This document shows, one piece after another, positions 55,901 through 64,000 of a stretch of 64,000 bases of DNA. Position numbers and translations under genes: made by a program. The notes below the pieces were generated by a model, which was given only the letters and a program-made list of their open reading frames with translations, made no database searches and had not been told where the DNA came from. The DNA comes from Apostichopus japonicus (Eukaryota; Echinodermata; Holothuroidea; Aspidochirotida; Stichopodidae): the NCBI RefSeq assembly GCF_037975245.1, contig NC_092580.1, forward strand, positions 11,251,501 through 11,315,500, written 5' to 3'. Each line of letters opens with the position of its first letter. Position 1 is the stretch's first letter.

Positions 55901-58900
55901 CATACAATCCGGACGTCGCCGGGACCTTGGGTTCTGGTCGGAATTTCTAATGGGCTTTACAGTGGCCTAGGCCTTGCCCTTGCCTTCCCCCTTGGTCATA
56001 CAATCCGGACGTCGCCGGGACCTTGGGGGGGCAAAAACTCTTTCCTCTCTCTCTCTATCTCTCTCCTTCGGAAGGGGAGTCTCGTACATCAGCTAGTACA
56101 GTGCGCCAAGCCATTGGGCCACTCTATGTGTTCTTGGCCACTCCCCATTCTATCTCTTAACGACTCTTTGGCTTCTTCCTCACCTCCCGTCTCTCCTACA
56201 ATTCCCTCCCCTCTCGGAGAACCGTTGGGGGGTACGGGATGGTGTCCAGTTTGTCCCGGAGCTTCGAATGCTTGCTAGCCAGCCAAGTGTATAATTCTTG
56301 CCAAGGAGCTGGCGTAAACAAGATTTAGACCAACAAGGGTCTCTGGGTTACAGGTCCTGCCTCTGGGGCAAGGATCCTGGCCAATCCCCGCCCGATCCGG
56401 GCGGAACATCAAACAATTGACATAATTCAAGTGGCTCCGAGTACATGATTGAGAAACTCACGGTAGGAAGGCTAGGAAAGGTAGTCTATCGTAAGAACGT
56501 AAACTAACCAAGGGAGTGGAAGGAGCGGGGTGGGGAGACTAGAATTGCCTTTGCGGTTTTTGATCGCGATAACTTTCGTGGAAATTTCGTAGAACTTCGT
56601 TGACAACCGTGCCCGCAGTGGTCTAAAATTTGTCAACGAACTTATTCGTTTTCAACTTTTTTTTTTTTTTTTTTTTTTTTTCTCTTTTTTTTTTTGATTT
56701 TCAACGTCTGTTATCGATCGTTGGTTTTTTTTTTTTTTTTTTTTTTTTCAACGGGAGTTAAGCGAAACAGTACTGTACGCTAAAAGAGTGAAAACCAACA
56801 CTTAGAAAAACGACCAAGTAACGAAGTACATGAAACGAGCAACATCTTATAAGAAAAATAACAGATAAAAACATGTACAGATAAGAACATGTAAACAAGG
56901 CGAGAACCGCCCATTCGCGCTAATGCGAAAAGGGGGCTCGTGGTTACAAGGTACGCTACAAAAGTGAAAACCCAACACTTAAAAGCGAACAAGTAACGAA
57001 AGCATGGAAGGCAAAAAATTTTTCTCTTGGCCGGAGCCTGGCCCTTCTCTTTCTCTGTCCACACTCTCTTCCTCGGCCCCCTCTCACCACCTCTCCTTCC
57101 TCTTCCTCTCCTATCTGTACTAGGTCTCCCACTACTAGGGAGCCGCTGGGGTTGGGGAGCAAGTCTAGTATGTTCTGTAGCTACATTCTAAGTCCTGCTA
57201 GCCAGGTAATGATAATTAGCCAAGGAATGGGGGTGAACTGGGAACACACCAGACACGGAACCCTCCTGGAAAAGGTACGGCACTAGGGACAAGGGCAAGT
57301 TCATCCCCGGCCCTCACTGGCCGGAACATGGAGCAATCAATGCATTTCAGCTGATTCCTAGACATGACTGAATGACCCCTAGTTAAGGGAACAACTTCTT
57401 AACAATATGATAGGAGGAGCCCCCCTTCTTTGGGGAGGAAAACAGCTAACAAGGAAGAGATAGGTATAATGTAAACATTTACAAATAAATGTAATTATAA
57501 ATATGATATACCCATGTAGTATAAATTAATATACACATGTGGTATAAGGATAATAAAATATACACACATGGTAAGGGCAATGCGATACTACCTTAACACC
57601 GTGCCTCGGCTAGAGGCCCGCGGCTTACAAGGTAACAGAATAGGCATAAGGCCAGCCCACAAAAAGGTGGGGAAAAAGCCAGGAACGAGCCTGGGAGCAA
57701 GGAAGGGACAAGTAATATAGATATATAACGTATAAAGCAACGATAATACAAGAGAAGTAGAGTAGTTAACAACTAAACAACGGGTGAGGGAAAGAACTAA
57801 CGCAATAGAGTGTGTAGCCAAAAAAGGCGGGAACTAGCGTAACTACGGTAAACAATTCGCGGAACTGCTACCAGTACTAGAGTTCTGCACAGAAAAAAGC
57901 GGAGCGAACGCCGCTCCCGAAAAACAGCCCTAAAAACCTCTCTAAGAAAAGAAAAGGATACTTATCGGGCTGCAAAGACTTCAAATACTTCCAAAAACAG
58001 TGGATGGGAAAATATTTCCGATCCTAGGAACCAAAAGTGGACGAAATTCGGTGGAAAATATCCGCTCGAAAAAATACGAAGTAGACGCTTTGGTTGGTAG
58101 AATGAGAAGGAAGGTCGGTGACCCGTGAAGCCGGGTCACAGAGGGTGCACAGTGTTAAAAGGTTACCAGGACATTCTAGGCGCGGTAGAATGAGGTGCAT
58201 AGGTTGGGGGGAGACAGGTAAGCGAGGAACGAAGTAAATATACAGTAATCCACAAACATTATCTAGGATAAACTAAACCACCAGTGATCCAGTGATATGA
58301 AATGTAAGGCCAGACATATTTTAAGAACTGGATTTCATATTCCATCTATTGACAATTAATAGATCTATATTAACTTTTTATATTATTTACGTCCAAACCT
58401 TGCAGAGGGACTTGCAAAATCCCTTGATGGATTTTAGCAACTTTCAAAACATCGGTTTTGCTACTTAGTAACCAAGGTGTAACACCAACCTTTGTATACC
58501 CACAACAACCATTTCTAAAATCAACTGGTAACTTTACAGCAATTCTAAAACTACACACCCTTTAGTGAGTGGTCACCACTGGTCAAAGACCCTTTCTCAT
58601 TCTACCAACCAAAAGCAAAGTGTGGTCTGTGACTGTCCTGCAAGTGTGGTCTGTGACGGTCTGCAAGTGGACTTTGTTAGTATCTATACTCAAATCTCCT
58701 ATCTAGACTCAACGGTCATCATTTTTGCTAGATGGGAGAGTGCATGACGTGAGTGGCTGGTAAGAATAGAAACTCATATTAATTATTGGCATCTCCAGCA
58801 CCTAAACTAATCTTGTACATAAACACAATTCTAAACCTACATACATACATTAATGTGCAGTAATACAGTGTATATTCAATGACACATGTAGACCTGTGCC

Positions 58901-61900
58901 TACAAAAGGGACATAACATACTTTAAGGAGTAGTTCCCCTGCTTTTCATTTGCAGTATTGCTACATTATTCTGCAAACAATACAGTCACTGAGTCACTTT
59001 CACTATTAATCCCATGATTCTGTCTGAAGTGTGTGTCACGTGCATTGGAAGTATTGAGAGCTCATGTGACATAGGATTGGCCCAAAACCAAATCACATAG
59101 TTGTTACAATTTTGCAGAGCAAAAACAAAAAACATTTTGCATTCATGACCTGGTTTCTGTTGTAACAGTCAAGTCAAGCCATCATACCAGCCAAATTACC
59201 TTGAATCAAGTAGAGTCATCCACTTTTAGTCAATGTTGTAGGGTGGCTTGCTTAATAGGGAATTACCCTAATATACTTAAAGGGGTATGATAAAGTACAG
59301 TAGGATAACTTGATTAAATGTAGCTGAACAGTTTTTCATCTTTCTTATCACTTTCTTTATCTATAAATTTCTACTTTAATTTTTATTTATCTATCAAAAA
59401 TTGATGTTTATTTACTTTGCGTTGCTTCTCAACGCTAAAATAACGTACTGTTAACCACGCATGTAGCTTATTAGCTTGACCACTAGCTAGCTGTCTTTCA
59501 AGATGTGAAACCAAAAGTCGAAGAGATTGGAGAGTTTGAATGATGTATGAATCTTTGTATGCGCAAAGAAATGTTGGGAATCAAATTCAAAATTTTGAAA
59601 TAGTTTACTGAATAAAGACCTAGTTCATTTGGTGTTAACTGGAGGCCTGCCTACTATATGTAAGCCCCACCCTAAACTGGTTCGTGATTTCCTATCCTCG
59701 CTAAGTCACGGGACATTCTCAGACGACGGCAAAATTGACCGTCTACAAATTTCGGAGCTTGTCAAAATCCATAGTCCGAGACCGGCTCTGCATTCTTAGC
59801 CACCGTTTTGAAAGGTAGGGTCATTTAGTACCCCAGACCCTGACCAGCTGGTGTCCATGGCAACTTTGGGATGACCAGAAATTTAAATTCTCAAATTACC
59901 CTTATTACGTGCAACAGAGAAAATGATGGTAAGACAAATTTGGTCAAAATTGTACCGTTGATATGGTAGTCACTTTTGATTCATTTCTTAAACCTAGTAG
60001 TGGCTGTATGATGGGTTAGCCTCCTTAATTGATCGCCAAGCAACTTAAATGGATAAACCTTTTTTTTAATTCTCAAGCCACATTTGAAAAATGTGCCCTT
60101 TAATACCACTGCCATAACAGTGTATCTGCTTCGGGCATTTTAATAGCCTCTCGGGGGTAGATCGTGGGAAATCTGAGCTGTGCAAGTGACTTTTCTACGA
60201 TCGTTTCCTTTGGTAGGCTCGACGAATCGATTACGTAACACGCAGACTAATCGCCTTGAAGGGTGAAGAAGTGGGCAGTGGCGAAAAATGAACGGCGAGC
60301 TTACTAACAGGCAGATTTTCAAATGACTTAATTGGTGCTATCCACTACTTACAAAATCCATTCTTTTATTGAAACCAAATAAACTATTTGGGTACTTAAA
60401 GTCATAGGATACGGTACTTATGCCAGAAACCTGAACCGGCAGGGATTCCTTTCCTTTGACAAATATTCTACTAAAAGACGACTTGATCTTGAAGATCTAG
60501 CAAATGAATCAACTTACTTTTTATCATGTCATATTCACAGACTTACTGTATGTAAAGATATATCGTACACGTACTCCAAAAATGATAACAAACAGAAACA
60601 AAAACTTGACGATGGAATGAAAACAGTAGTCCACAAGTGGATATCAACAGACAGATGTTTTACAAAGGATTATTTATTTCGATATTTATAGTTACCGATG
60701 TGTATGAAGTTTATCGTTTCCCAGGAAAAGCCTCATTAGACCCTCATCCTAGAAACGAGAAACTGCATTTATGGGTCAACCACTCCCAACGAATGATACC
60801 GTATCTCAACATCTTGCCCTGCTTCAGATGCTACCATGGTGATGGGAGCAACACCCGTAAAAGACACGCGACAAAAAAAAAACACACCCATGATCCGGCC
60901 GGCACACCTAGAGTGTGACACGACAGCTGAGATGACACATCGTGTGTCTTACGGACAAACTTATCCAAATAGTCGTGACAGACTTACTAATTATAAGATT
61001 AGTGCTACATTTAAAGAGAAACCCTTCAGGGCTTCAATTCCAGGATAAACTATTGCCCTGGAATTGAACTTTTCATATGATGTCCTGACATGTACGTGAT
61101 AAATCGTGATGTCAACGTCCATGCGAAAAAAGACAAAACCAGTATAGATCAGGCTCACCTCAACCTGCTAGGAGGTGTACTTTGTACTTTGTCACTTATT
61201 TTCTTTCCTTGATCTTAAAAGGAGACACAAATCCAACGGTCCCATCTTTGGTTTAAAATGCAGAGATCTTTGTGAATCAGAACAAGACTGTTTTCTCCGC
61301 TTTTATTGGCTGTTTGGGTAATTTATTCATGACACTAGTTACAGTTTTCTCTATCACATAGACCAATAATGATGTGTTGCATGGGTCTGTGTCTTCATTA
61401 AAGTACTGTACATACCTGGCTGAGTTCTGCAGCATTGCTTACTGTATCTCCACCGCATCTCTACCCCCCCCCCCCTCCCAAATACTTGAACAGGGACTTT
61501 ATCTTCCTGTAAGTTTTTGCCATATTTCAAATTGTAAAAAAAAGAAAAAACAGGGTGGGGAGGGGCTAAAATGCTTAGCAATTCTGTTGACTTTCAAAAC
61601 AAAAGATAACCCTTAATATAGACCTACAGTACAGAAAAACAGAGCATACAATGTACAACAGTATACCATTTTAACATATAGCATATTTACAATACTGTTT
61701 ATCTAAATTACTATACCCCATGATGGTCAACTGTCCTAATCTGGCTGAGGTTCTAATTACTGTTATTCTATTAATTAACTCAGGTTGTAATTGACGTCAT
61801 TCTATTTATTAACTGATCGACGAGGATGATTTCCAAATAATGAAAAAAAGGAAACCAATTATACCTACCTGTACCGTTTCTTTTAGCAGATTACACTTAT

Positions 61901-63870
61901 AATATCTCTGATTGAGTGAAATATGATTATGATTAGCAAATAAAATCTCCTAAGCTTTCATTATTTTAAGGACCAACATTAAGTTTCATTAATCGCTTCA
62001 TTGCAACTTTAAACAATAAAGCGGCTACATCACAGTGATAGGCAAGTATTTTTCTTGAAACTTAGATCAAGTTTTCTTGCCAGATCATAGTACAGTACAG
62101 CACTTCAGGCTCTTTTCAGAAAGACACTCCATAACTTGAGTTGTGTGGATATATGTTCATGATGAATGATGATACAGTAGGAGTATAGGTCTGCCTTATT
62201 TCAACATACATACGTCAGCACTCCCAATCTACGGTTTATCTACAGTACTGTACCCTACTGTACACTGTATTATAGCCTGATACAGTAACAGCATTGACCC
62301 TGAAACTGGGATCAGGGGGAGCACAGCGCTAAACATGCTACCAACCCTTTTCGGTAGGCTACTGTATGTATAGATCAGAGTGCAGATGTAGAGTAAAGAC
62401 AAGTGAGCGAGGTATGAAGTAAAATACTGCACTGTAATATGAAGTGGTGATGAGCTGATGAGCTTTACATAGATCTAACAGACTTCACAGTAATAACTCA
62501 ATAACATGAGTCGTCTTATCAGAGAGTTAGATTCCGGTCTGTTTGGTAAGTTAAACACCTAATTGTCAGAATGAGATTTCTAAATGACTGGCTCAAATTG
62601 CTACAGTACTGGCTCAAATTGTTTTTCTTTTTTCTCTTTTGAATTTTTTCCAAGAGTCACCAGATTGAGTTGTTATATAAACACAGACACTTTACTACAG
62701 CAGGTATCAGCCTATGCATACTATACTGCGGCATTGACCCTAATATGCTTGTAGGTCTACGGTACTTCTCTGTGAAGCACCTTTATATATACAGATATAT
62801 ATATATATATATATGATGAAACATGTAGCAAATTAGCAGACACTTTTATATGGTAGGAAATTGGTAGTTAACATAGACCACAAGGGGTTCGGCTAGAGCA
62901 GGTGAAAAATGAACCAGAGACTGATCTTTGACTTTGAAAAGGAAATCAAAGCACCGCAGGGAAGGTTGGCGTAAACTGACTGTAGATCTGTTTTAGACTT
63001 TGTGATCAGCAGGGAATGATTTTATCCAGTATCGCATCTCAAATATGCTGAGCAAAATGTGCCTCAAATTGCCATACAATTAAGAGCCTCAAATTGAAAT
63101 ACAATTAAGTGCCTCAAATTCGCATACAATTAAGAGCCTCAAATTGCCATACAAGTAAGTGCAACAACTTGCCATACAAGTGCATCAAATATATTCCACA
63201 CAAGTGTACATATAGCACTTTTGTTTTGTATGTGTACAGGAACAATATTGTTTTATAGATTAGATATAGAGAGCCATAGGAAAATGCTCCTCAAGAAATG
63301 TTAACAGTACTAAACTATTTTCCTGATCAGTACTGATCCTGCAATCCTGTCGTGACAGGCCTGTGCCCTTTACATACCGTTCAGCTGTAAGGGGCAAGTG
63401 GCATACAATGACAATAAATTACTGTGTACAACATGCAAACAACAATTAATTACTGTGTACAACATGCAAACAACAATAAATTACTGTGTACTACATGCAA
63501 ACAACAACAAAATACTGTGTACAACATGCACACAACATTACAAAATTAAATCTTACTTAAGTATATAAACTGTATGCTAGACTTCTCAAACTGGGAGGCC
63601 TTGGCTATGGCTATAAGAGGGAGCCACTGCTTTAGGGACCCTTGGTGGCTAGAGGGAGGGGGCAAAACACCAGTAGGGGAACAGTAAGGCCACTGTAGGT
63701 TTTGTGTAATGGGTAATAGTTTGTTGCATCGCCTTTGCATCGCAATTGCATCGCTCTCCTTCACCTACCTCAAAATTTCTGAATATTTCATCGACCGTTT
63801 CTGTCTGTAGTTCGTCTTCCTGATTGTAGAGTAACTCCTTGCTGATGCAGTTAGCCACATTGTGTGTTAC
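31717..63870 (-). CDS. Large protein: ARM-like repeats, acidic linker, katanin con80-like C-terminus (5' partial)
   Basis: Nine exons join with consistent phases into one frame; the gene continues beyond the right window edge. N-terminal exons (63870-45781) encode leucine-rich helices of armadillo/HEAT type, e.g. [34 protein letters not shown] and [17 protein letters not shown]. Then come an exon with [20 protein letters not shown], a 2,434-base exon for about 811 acidic, Ser-rich residues, and three short exons. The last three give [39 protein letters not shown] and [20 protein letters not shown], resembling the con80 domain of katanin p80 (KATNB1), which binds p60 and microtubules. The stop is at 31717-31719. 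No WD40 repeats were seen, so KATNB1 itself is unlikely. Exons may be missing in the 15-kb gap 48889-63768 and between 34898 and 40593. I cannot name the gene. Confidence 0.7.
33273..33427 (-). CDS. ARM/con80 gene, con80-like exon 2
   Basis: Acceptor TTTATTTACAG, donor GTAAGT. Encodes [20 protein letters not shown] and [18 protein letters not shown]. The pattern 'VLP..(D/E)+L.QSK' and the following helix match katanin p80 con80. Ends with one base of a Ser codon. Confidence 0.85.
34361..34630. repeat. 140-bp tandem duplication
   Basis: Copies starting at 34361 and 34501 share GTATGGAATGCC.ATTACGAC, CAGACGTTTAACC and AATTCTCCAGATCATTGTAT, with few differences. In the last long intron-proximal region of the minus-strand gene. 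Confidence 0.9.
34680..34897 (-). CDS. ARM/con80 gene, con80-like exon 1
   Basis: Acceptor TTTGTTTTGATTCAG, donor GTAAGT. Encodes [40 protein letters not shown] and [14 protein letters not shown]. Starts in phase 0, matching the phase-0 end of the large exon. Confidence 0.85.
36330..36770 (+). mobile_element. CR1/jockey-like LINE 3' fragment
   Basis: One frame encodes [17 protein letters not shown], then [40 protein letters not shown] and [13 protein letters not shown], the standard C-terminus of CR1-like reverse transcriptases. 5'-truncated; the 3' UTR ends near CTAAACTGGACTAAACTAA. Antisense to the host gene, in an intron. Confidence 0.85.
36918..37032. repeat. T-rich then A-rich low-complexity tract
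   Basis: About 90 bases of T with scattered A, followed by an uninterrupted run of about 20 A. TCCCGTCTATAAATTT occurs on both sides (36903 and 37033), which suggests a short direct duplication around an inserted homopolymer, as left by a retroinserted tail. Confidence 0.85.
37574..37623. repeat. 25-bp direct duplication
   Basis: Two head-to-tail copies of ACTGGGGTC-AGAGTGGATCCCCTG differing at one or two bases. Confidence 0.85.
37624..40593. other. Intron sequence of the minus-strand gene
   Basis: AT-rich; no exon or element recognised apart from a hairpin near 38649 listed separately. A con80-upstream exon could be hidden here, but I could not identify one. Confidence 0.4.
38640..38692 (-). 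mobile_element. Possible hAT-like terminus with hairpin
   Basis: On the minus strand the sequence reads CAGGGTCTCTCAACCCCAGG and continues to a perfect 8-bp hairpin CGCACCCC-CGA-GGGGTGCG (38649-38667). The CAGGG start and GC hairpin recall terminal regions of hAT-type non-autonomous elements. The other end was not found. Confidence 0.35.
40594..43027 (-). CDS. ARM/con80 gene, 2.4-kb acidic exon
   Basis: A single exon for about 811 residues. Acceptor T-tract plus CCTTTATCAG at 43028-43040, donor GTGAGA at 40593. Glu/Asp/Ser-rich and almost certainly disordered. The N-terminal part has a short tandem repeat ([20 protein letters not shown]). The C-terminal part has several tyrosine motifs: [20 protein letters not shown] and SHLYEDV, plus [14 protein letters not shown] fits an ITIM-like pattern and YDEP resembles SH2-ligand sites; these functions are inference. 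Plus-strand ORFs here are shadows of this exon. Confidence 0.88.
43809..43989 (-). CDS. ARM/con80 gene, exon before the acidic exon
   Basis: Acceptor TTCTTATGTAG, donor GTGATA. Encodes [40 protein letters not shown] and [13 protein letters not shown]. Its two trailing bases plus T of the next exon complete the Ser codon before YPPESDGF. Confidence 0.85.
44690..45720 (+). mobile_element. LINE (L2/CR1-like) reverse transcriptase 3' part
   Basis: The frame 44668-45150 carries the catalytic box [16 protein letters not shown] (near 44788) and [17 protein letters not shown]. After a stop and one-base shift, the frame from 45170 continues [39 protein letters not shown] and [18 protein letters not shown]. 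The 3' UTR has AAGCGCTTTGAGG...AAGCGCTCTATAAATA and an ATT-repeat tail. 5'-truncated, one disabling mutation, otherwise well preserved. Inserted antisense in an intron of the ARM/con80 gene. Confidence 0.9.
45781..45928 (-). CDS. ARM/con80 gene, ARM-repeat exon
   Basis: Acceptor CCCCTCCACAG, donor GTAAAG. Encodes [20 protein letters not shown] and [20 protein letters not shown], then SWCLEQ. Typical ARM helix pattern. Confidence 0.87.
46061..46267 (-). CDS. ARM/con80 gene, ARM-repeat exon
   Basis: Acceptor TGATCTCCCAG, donor GTGAGC. Encodes [40 protein letters not shown] and [16 protein letters not shown]. Exactly 69 codons, phase 0 at both ends. Confidence 0.88.
46741..46797 (+). repeat. 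G-rich run with G-quadruplex potential
   Basis: Consecutive GGGGGTGGGGTGGGGGTGGG-type runs (at least five runs of four or more G), then a TTGG repeat. In an intron; the G-rich strand is the template strand of the host gene. Confidence 0.85.
47123..47233 (-). CDS. Possible extra exon of the ARM/con80 gene
   Basis: Minus strand: an acceptor-like TACTGTAG, then 37 codons in phase 0 reading [20 protein letters not shown] and [16 protein letters not shown], then a weak donor GTATAT. It would fit in frame between its two neighbours, which also join correctly without it. The weak donor makes this uncertain. Confidence 0.3.
48745..48888 (-). CDS. ARM/con80 gene, helical exon
   Basis: Acceptor CCTCATTTAG, donor GTGAGT. 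Encodes [20 protein letters not shown] and [17 protein letters not shown]. Exactly 48 codons, phase 0 at both ends. Confidence 0.85.
48889..49430. other. Intron sequence
   Basis: No gene recognised. A C-rich patch lies near 48949-48985. Confidence 0.4.
49431..49956. mobile_element. 526-bp MITE-like element with inverted ends
   Basis: AGGGTGCTTTTACAGTAGATC at 49431 pairs with GATCTAGTGTAAAAGCACCCT ending at 49956 (one mismatch in about 21 bases). The interior is rich in GATC and holds further inverted copies of GATCTCGACATCCGGATCAG near 49802 and 49890-49940. No coding capacity. No clear target-site duplication was seen. Confidence 0.7.
49957..51472. other. Intron sequence
   Basis: No exon or element recognised. 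An ORF on the minus strand near 50835-51131 has no family features and no splice signals. Confidence 0.4.
51512..51632 (+). repeat. DIRS-like left inverted terminal repeat
   Basis: Begins GCTTACCTGTCTCCCCCCAA and runs to CCGACCTTCCTTCTCA. Complementary to 58103-58223. The outer extremity ACTCCAAAACTTACTGG (from 51473) is unique to this end and reappears inverted in the internal complementary region. Confidence 0.93.
52017..52076. repeat. 20-bp triplicate
   Basis: Three tandem variants of TTACTACCGATTACTACAAG between the left terminal repeat and the internal complementary region of the DIRS-like element. Confidence 0.8.
52264..52362. repeat. DIRS internal complementary region
   Basis: Reads GGAGACAGGTAAGCTCGTCA, then CTCGTAAATATCCAAACCA (reverse of the left end), TTAAGTTTTGGAGT (the junction), then ATTTACTTCGTTCCTCGC and TTACCTGTCTCCCCCC (reverse of the right end). 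It is thus the two element ends fused head to head, the template for end restoration in the DIRS1 model. It overlaps the 3' end of the recombinase ORF. Confidence 0.9.
52319..53296 (-). CDS. DIRS-type tyrosine recombinase ORF
   Basis: An intact frame of 325 codons. Features expected of the lambda-integrase fold: a helical N-terminal part ([20 protein letters not shown]), [18 protein letters not shown] (catalytic Arg region), [17 protein letters not shown] (H-x-x-R box) and [15 protein letters not shown] (Trp and the Tyr nucleophile). It would insert a circular DNA intermediate without target-site duplication. The frame start is uncertain, as in DIRS1 the recombinase overlaps other ORFs. The C-terminal tail runs into the internal complementary region. 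Intact length suggests recent activity or mobilisation. Confidence 0.85.
   Translation of the reverse strand: MPEQTGTASRDLSGTSGRLPHSLFEEGKQVSTIKNYRLAITAIHRGFPDGSTPGNNGDITQPIRGMANRRPRTRRLAPSWSPSAALQALTKSPYEPMASASLAALRKKTLFLIPLASARRRSCFHALPTKQNHIRFENHGRMVPDPSFIPKNQVLSFLPGDIFIPEIKTLSSVAEDILWGPVRALKWYLNKTQPLRRTTMSLFILPRAPFSTVSKDTLSRWLMEIIRPFAVGTTLTRAHDIRGKAASTALFAGVPIEVILKAAAWRTPTTFVACYLSDSLQAEAAFRSVVMRDPAGTRSHPSGLPPSGSATRCIGWGETGKRGTK
53400..53549 (-). mobile_element. tRNA-derived SINE
   Basis: On the minus strand: box A-like TGGTCAAATGGTG (53542-53530) and box B-like GTTTGAGTCC (53498-53489), followed by GTGTCTTTGGGCAAGGCA and TTTATCTCCATTGCGTC. The phrase after box B is common in animal SINEs. 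It lies inside the DIRS-like element. Confidence 0.7.
53690..53904 (-). mobile_element. Second tRNA-derived SINE
   Basis: On the minus strand: TAGCTCAGTGGTTAAGG (box A, 53891-53875), then GGTCCCGAGTTGGGGTC as a degenerate box B, and a non-tRNA body down to about 53690. Different family or subfamily from the neighbour at 53400. Confidence 0.65.
53905..55012. other. Unrecognised interior of the DIRS-like element
   Basis: No coding frame of note on the minus strand, where the reverse transcriptase would be expected. CAGTTTGCCAAG occurs twice (54669 and 54742). It may be inserted or replaced DNA. Confidence 0.4.
55013..56080 (-). pseudogene. GC-rich repeat region, possible decayed DIRS ORF1
   Basis: Clearly GC-richer than its surroundings, with several minus-strand frames rich in Arg, Pro and Gly (for example [19 protein letters not shown]). 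Three imperfect units starting with GGGGCCCAGCAG-type sequence lie at 55429, 55534 and 55662. Its place next to the right end is where DIRS elements carry the gag-like ORF1. No domain can be recognised, so this is positional inference. Confidence 0.4.
55841..56032. repeat. 96-bp tandem duplication
   Basis: Two copies starting GTCGGAATTTCTAATGGGCT at 55841 and 55937, both ending in ACGTCGCCGGGACCTTGG. A multiple of three, consistent with a once-coding region. Confidence 0.92.
56657..56748. repeat. Poly-T tracts
   Basis: Two T-runs of over 20 bases (about 56657-56681 and 56726-56748) separated by TTTTCAACGTCTG-type sequence within the DIRS-like element. Confidence 0.9.
56749..58102. other. Right internal part of the DIRS-like element
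   Basis: No coding frame recognised. Short duplicated phrases (AGTGAAAACC.AACACTTA near 56787 and 56962) are present. It probably includes the 5' untranslated leader of the element. Confidence 0.4.
58103..58223 (-). repeat. DIRS-like right inverted terminal repeat
   Basis: Mirror copy of the left terminal repeat. The outermost bases GAGGAACGAAGTAAATA (to about 58237) are unique to this end and are found inverted in the internal complementary region. Confidence 0.93.
58238..62780. other. Long intron of the ARM/con80 gene
   Basis: No exon, RNA gene or intact element recognised. ORFs near 60637-61048 and 58370-58558 have no family features. Confidence 0.4.
62788..62814. repeat. Short (AT)n microsatellite
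   Basis: About 27 bases of AT dinucleotide. Confidence 0.85.
63061..63185. repeat. 25-bp minisatellite, five units
   Basis: Units of GCCTCAAATTGCCATACAAT plus TAAGA, the last ones diverged. Exact spacing of 25 bases for the first four units. Confidence 0.9.
63413..63536. repeat. 31-bp minisatellite, four units
   Basis: Units of AATAAATTACTGTGTACAAC plus ATGCAAACAAC at 63413, 63444, 63475 and 63506. The unit contains the palindrome TGTACA. Confidence 0.9.
63769..63870 (-). CDS. ARM/con80 gene, most upstream exon in the window
   Basis: Acceptor CTTATTTGAAG, donor GTAGGT. Encodes [20 protein letters not shown] and VDEIFRNFE, a helical segment in phase 0. It is assigned to the same gene by strand and phase. 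The 15-kb gap to the next recognised exon makes the link weaker. Confidence 0.6.
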
Positions 63871-64000
63871 CTTCAAATAAGAAGAGGGAAAAAGACATTA
63901 TTTATGCCAATTCTGATTAATCGCACACTTATTCTGGATTCTTAAATATCCTTTCTTAAATATAAATTCTTAAATATAAATATAAATAAATATTAAATAT

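Larger units (their letters stand above)
51473..58237 (-). mobile_element. DIRS-like tyrosine-recombinase retroelement, non-autonomous or decayed
   Basis: Terminal inverted repeats of 121 bp (51512-51632 and 58103-58223) differ at about two bases. An internal complementary region at 52264-52362 joins a reverse copy of the left extremity to a copy of the right extremity. This layout is specific to DIRS1-type elements, which use it to form a circular intermediate. A tyrosine-recombinase ORF lies on the minus strand next to it. I find no reverse transcriptase, RNase H or methyltransferase frame; the interval 53300-54900 instead holds two SINEs and unrecognised DNA. The element reads right to left, in the sense direction of the ARM/con80 gene, within an intron. 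Confidence 0.8.

Noticed and set aside
58370-58558. Minus-strand 62-codon ORF as an extra ARM exon
   Set aside because: Protein-like in composition, but without a clear acceptor/donor pair or ARM pattern.
60637-61048. Plus-strand ORFs of 70-93 codons
   Set aside because: No family features, low-complexity Lys/His runs, and no splice or promoter context.

Overview
The window looks like nuclear DNA of an animal. It has intron-split genes with GT-AG splice sites, long AT-rich introns, several classes of retrotransposon and DNA transposon debris, tRNA-derived SINEs and many minisatellites. The repeat mix (LINE 3' ends with ATT-type tails, a DIRS-like element, Mutator-like transposases) together with a well-conserved TMEM209 orthologue suits an invertebrate, perhaps a marine deuterostome such as an echinoderm. 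The species cannot be fixed from the sequence alone.

Layout. (1) About 0.7-8 kb is a transposon-rich block. A long TA microsatellite runs into one uninterrupted exon (1082-5517, +). It encodes a PHD finger, a ubiquitin-specific protease (USP) domain, a probable DDE transposase core and a C-terminal Ulp1/SENP-type SUMO protease. Behind it lie a tandemly duplicated exon-like unit and a decayed, intron-containing Mutator-like (MULE) transposase. (2) About 8-11.8 kb is non-coding, with a few tandem duplications. (3) 11.8-27.3 kb (+) is a complete 13-coding-exon TMEM209 gene (589 codons plus stop), reconstructed exon by exon with consistent phases. LINE fragments and a TTAA-flanked MITE sit in its introns. 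(4) 27.3-31.7 kb lies between two convergent genes and holds two striking minisatellites, a 57-bp array and a 30-bp array. (5) 31.7-63.9 kb (-) is one large gene entering from beyond the right edge. It encodes helical armadillo-like repeats, a 2.4-kb exon of acidic low-complexity protein with tyrosine motifs, and a C-terminal domain resembling the katanin p80 con80 domain. Its introns carry LINE 3' ends, a second MITE and a DIRS-like tyrosine-recombinase retroelement (51.5-58.2 kb).

How the parts relate. The two cellular genes are convergent. TMEM209 is a two-pass nuclear-envelope protein. The minus-strand gene looks like a scaffold that may bind katanin p60 or microtubule partners, by analogy with con80. 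The remaining features are mostly mobile elements at different stages of decay. The PHD-USP-DDE-Ulp1 ORF is the only one with a long intact frame. The DIRS-like element keeps its ends, its internal complementary region and its recombinase, but I see no reverse transcriptase in it.
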